Positions 6,742-7,517 of a DNA stretch of 7,517 nucleotides are shown here, piece by piece. Origin of the DNA: an uncultured Eubacteriales bacterium. Its GTDB lineage: Bacteria; Bacillota; Clostridia; Monoglobales; Monoglobaceae. The stretch lies in the NCBI GenBank assembly GCA_905201285.1, contig CAJKNM010000077.1, positions 1 through 7,517 on the forward strand, written 5' to 3'. Every line of letters starts with the position of its first letter. Within the stretch, counting starts at the first letter, position 1. The position numbers and the translations under genes are program-made. The notes below the pieces were generated by a model. It ran no database searches, was not told the origin of the DNA, and worked only from the letters and a program-made list of their open reading frames with translations.

Positions 6742-6790
6742 TGATAAAAAGATATTAATATTTTATCACACTAATAATAATATTTTATCA
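6742..6790. repeat. Pair of direct repeats with 22-base period and a flanking inverted copy
   Basis: AATATTTTATCA occurs at 6757-6768 and again at 6779-6790, exactly 22 bases apart (about two helical turns). An inverted copy of the core, TGATAAAA, lies at 6742-6749, so it makes an 8-bp inverted repeat with 6761-6768. The spacing suits a pair of protein-binding sites, but the region is very AT-rich and function is inferred only. Confidence 0.45.
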
Positions 6791-6802
6791 AAATCGGGGT
6801 AA

Positions 6803-6808
6803 TATAAT
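6803..6808 (+). promoter_or_regulatory. Isolated TATAAT box facing the spore protein gene
   Basis: A perfect -10 hexamer on the + strand, 152 bases before the spore protein ATG. No recognisable -35 box lies at normal spacing; that place is taken by the second TTTTATCA repeat. It could be an activator-dependent promoter or a chance match. Confidence 0.3.
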
Positions 6809-6821
6809 GACAGAAACAAAT

Positions 6822-6834
6822 TTTGTCCGACAAA
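6822..6834. promoter_or_regulatory. Short perfect inverted repeat, operator-like
   Basis: TTTGTC and GACAAA flank a single central C. It lies about 14 bases downstream of the TATAAT at 6803-6808, where a repressor site could sit. No regulator can be named from the sequence. Confidence 0.3.
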
Positions 6835-6873
6835 TTATACGATTTCTTATCAAATTTATTTACAATAATTAAC

Positions 6874-6904
6874 TGTATAAAACAAGGGCAGTTGTTTCAA
6901 AATA
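6874..6904 (+). promoter_or_regulatory. Candidate forespore (sigma G-like) promoter of the spore protein gene
   Basis: TGTATA (6874-6879), an 18-base spacer and CAAAATA (6898-6904) match the Bacillus sigma G pattern (TGAATA / 17-18 bases / CATACTA) at 5 of 6 and 5 of 7 positions. The gene type predicts such a promoter, but matches of this quality arise easily in AT-rich DNA. Confidence 0.4.
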
Positions 6905-6960
6905 AAATCGTAACAAAACTGTTATAAAGTAATCAAAAAAATTTTTAAGGAGTGAAAAAA

Positions 6961-7173
6961 ATGGCTAATAACAGCAATAATAGCAATAACTATGTAGTAC
7001 CCCAGGCTAAGGCAGCAATGGAACAGTTCAAGATGGAAGCTGCAAACGAAGTAGGTGTAACACTTAACAAGGGTTACAACGGTGATCTCACATCAAGCCA
7101 GGCCGGCTCAATCGGCGGTCAGATGGTTAAAAAGATGATTGAGAAGTATGAACAGGATATGCAGAACAAATAA
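6961..7173 (+). CDS. Alpha/beta-type small acid-soluble spore protein (SASP)
   Basis: 70-residue DNA-binding protein that coats and protects DNA in the dormant spore and is degraded at germination. The Asn/Ser-rich N-terminus (MANNSNNSNN) and YVVPQAKAAMEQFKMEAANE (11-30) match the family, and GVTL (32-35) follows. The second family block, DLTSSQAGSIGGQMVKKMIE (42-61), holds the near-invariant GxIGGxMVKKM pattern. By analogy with known SASPs the germination protease GPR would cut within KMEAANE, probably after E26. The start is the ATG at 6961: AAGGAG (6947-6952) lies 8 bases upstream, and a GTG three codons earlier overlaps that site. A strong terminator follows, so the gene is monocistronic. 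Expression in the forespore is expected from the family; a weak sigma G-like promoter is visible. The gene shows that the host lineage makes, or descends from, spore formers. Confidence 0.95.
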   Translation: MANNSNNSNNYVVPQAKAAMEQFKMEAANEVGVTLNKGYNGDLTSSQAGSIGGQMVKKMIEKYEQDMQNK

Positions 7174-7212
7174 CCCTATTTGAAATTGCATATAAAAAAA
7201 GCTCAAATAAGG

Positions 7213-7250
7213 CACCCGGAGGCTTGCTTGCAAGCGCCGGGTGATTTTTT
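7213..7250 (+). terminator. Intrinsic terminator of the SASP gene
   Basis: CACCCGG (7213-7219) pairs with CCGGGTG (7237-7243), and inside it GCTTG (7222-7226) pairs with CAAGC (7231-7235) around a CTTG loop. An A followed by six Ts comes immediately after. It begins about 40 bases past the stop codon. Confidence 0.92.
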
Positions 7251-7323
7251 GGTTAATGGGATTCCGATAAAGCACATTAAACCGATATCTTATAGAAAAA
7301 GTAAATTTACAGAAAAAACTCAC

Positions 7324-7393
7324 ACGCGGGATTGACTCTTGCGGTTAGCGGTTCCTGCCGTCGCAGCTCTGCTCGGCACAAACCAACCGCGCG
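7324..7393 (-). terminator. Large structured terminator-like element after the right-edge gene
   Basis: On the minus strand a GC-rich arm CGCGCGG right after the stop codon can pair with CCGCGTG about 60 bases later (one G-U), followed by TGAG and then six Ts (7320-7315). The interior contains a further long hairpin: GGTT / AACC, TGCCG / CGGCA and GCA / TGC stacked around a GAGC loop. The first arm can pair instead as GCGGTT with AACCGC, giving an alternative fold. It is probably a terminator, but larger than usual. Confidence 0.55.
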
Positions 7394-7516
7394 TTAGTTT
7401 AAGTTATTAAAAAGCTCTGTCAAATTAAGGCGTTCTATTGTGGCGATAACCTCCTTAAGGGGGCGTATTCCCGTTTTGTGACATATTTTACTGGCAGCGG
7501 CGCGTATTGTGACCTC
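7394..7516 (-). CDS. C-terminal 40 residues of an unidentified protein (runs off the right edge)
   Basis: An open frame enters from the right edge on the minus strand and ends in TAA at 7396-7394. The visible piece is EVTIRAAASKICHKTGIRPL (first 20 residues) followed by KEVIATIERLNLTELFNNLN. It reads as normal soluble protein, probably two amphipathic helices, with Cys and His at positions 12 and 13. I do not recognise the family from this fragment. Support for coding comes from sensible composition, the absence of stops in this frame while the neighbouring frame stops early, and the terminator-like structure directly after the stop codon. It converges on the SASP gene. Confidence 0.55.
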   Translation of the reverse strand, partial: EVTIRAAASKICHKTGIRPLKEVIATIERLNLTELFNNLN

Positions 7517-7517
7517 C

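Larger units (their letters stand above)
6607..6960. other. AT-rich divergent intergenic region between pgi and the spore protein gene
   Basis: No plausible coding sequence is present in these 354 bases. The left part holds the pgi promoter and leader. The centre (about 6742-6834) holds TTTTATCA-type repeats, a perfect TATAAT and a short inverted repeat. The right part is the leader of the spore protein gene, with a possible forespore promoter and a strong ribosome binding site. Confidence 0.7.

Noticed and set aside
7321..7396. Possible tRNA or tRNA-like RNA in the structured right-hand element
   Set aside because: There is no TTC in a T-loop position, no D-arm of standard form, and the stems do not fit the 7-5-5-5 cloverleaf on either strand.
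1..7517. Mobile elements, CRISPR arrays, phage or plasmid genes
   Set aside because: No transposase, integrase, regularly spaced repeat array, terminal inverted repeats or target duplications are visible; the genes are ordinary chromosomal ones.

Overview
The window looks like a chromosomal stretch from a spore-forming, low-to-moderate GC clostridial Firmicute, most likely a Ruminococcus/Oscillospiraceae-type gut anaerobe. The evidence is AG-rich Shine-Dalgarno sites in front of nearly every gene, AT-rich intergenic regions with Firmicute-type promoters, an alpha/beta-type small acid-soluble spore protein, and an ECF sigma/anti-sigma pair of the kind common in Clostridia. The genus is an inference. 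I see no insertion sequence, phage gene, CRISPR array, tRNA or rRNA.

Layout, left to right. (1) 95-1411 (+) is a membrane-anchored parvulin-type foldase with a long acidic N-terminus; its terminator (about 1447-1484) may also serve the converging gene. (2) 1558-2879 (-) is a two-gene operon, an ECF sigma factor followed by its probable membrane anti-sigma factor, overlapping by ATGA; a candidate ECF-type promoter lies just upstream, which suggests autoregulation. (3) 3070-4563 (-) is threonine synthase (thrC), with a strong terminator. (4) 4664-5077 (-) is a small P-loop protein of unknown role, with its own promoter and a perfect 15-bp hairpin after it. (5) 5266-6606 (-) is glucose-6-phosphate isomerase (pgi) with a clear promoter. 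(6) 6607-6960 is an AT-rich divergent intergenic region holding the pgi promoter, a pair of 22-bp-spaced repeats, a short inverted repeat and a possible forespore promoter. (7) 6961-7173 (+) is the spore protein, followed by a strong terminator. (8) 7394-7516 (-) is the C-terminal end of an unidentified gene running off the right edge, followed by a highly structured terminator-like element.

Most genes appear to be separate transcription units: thrC and pgi are core metabolism, the foldase and the ECF pair are envelope functions, and the spore protein belongs to the forespore. The sigma/anti-sigma pair is the only clear operon. Three open frames begin with a GTG that lies inside the Shine-Dalgarno sequence; in each I place the start at the ATG just downstream. 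I did not find a convincing new multi-gene system. The items most worth checking are a possible second translation start inside the anti-sigma gene, the unassigned P-loop protein, and the structured element at the right end.
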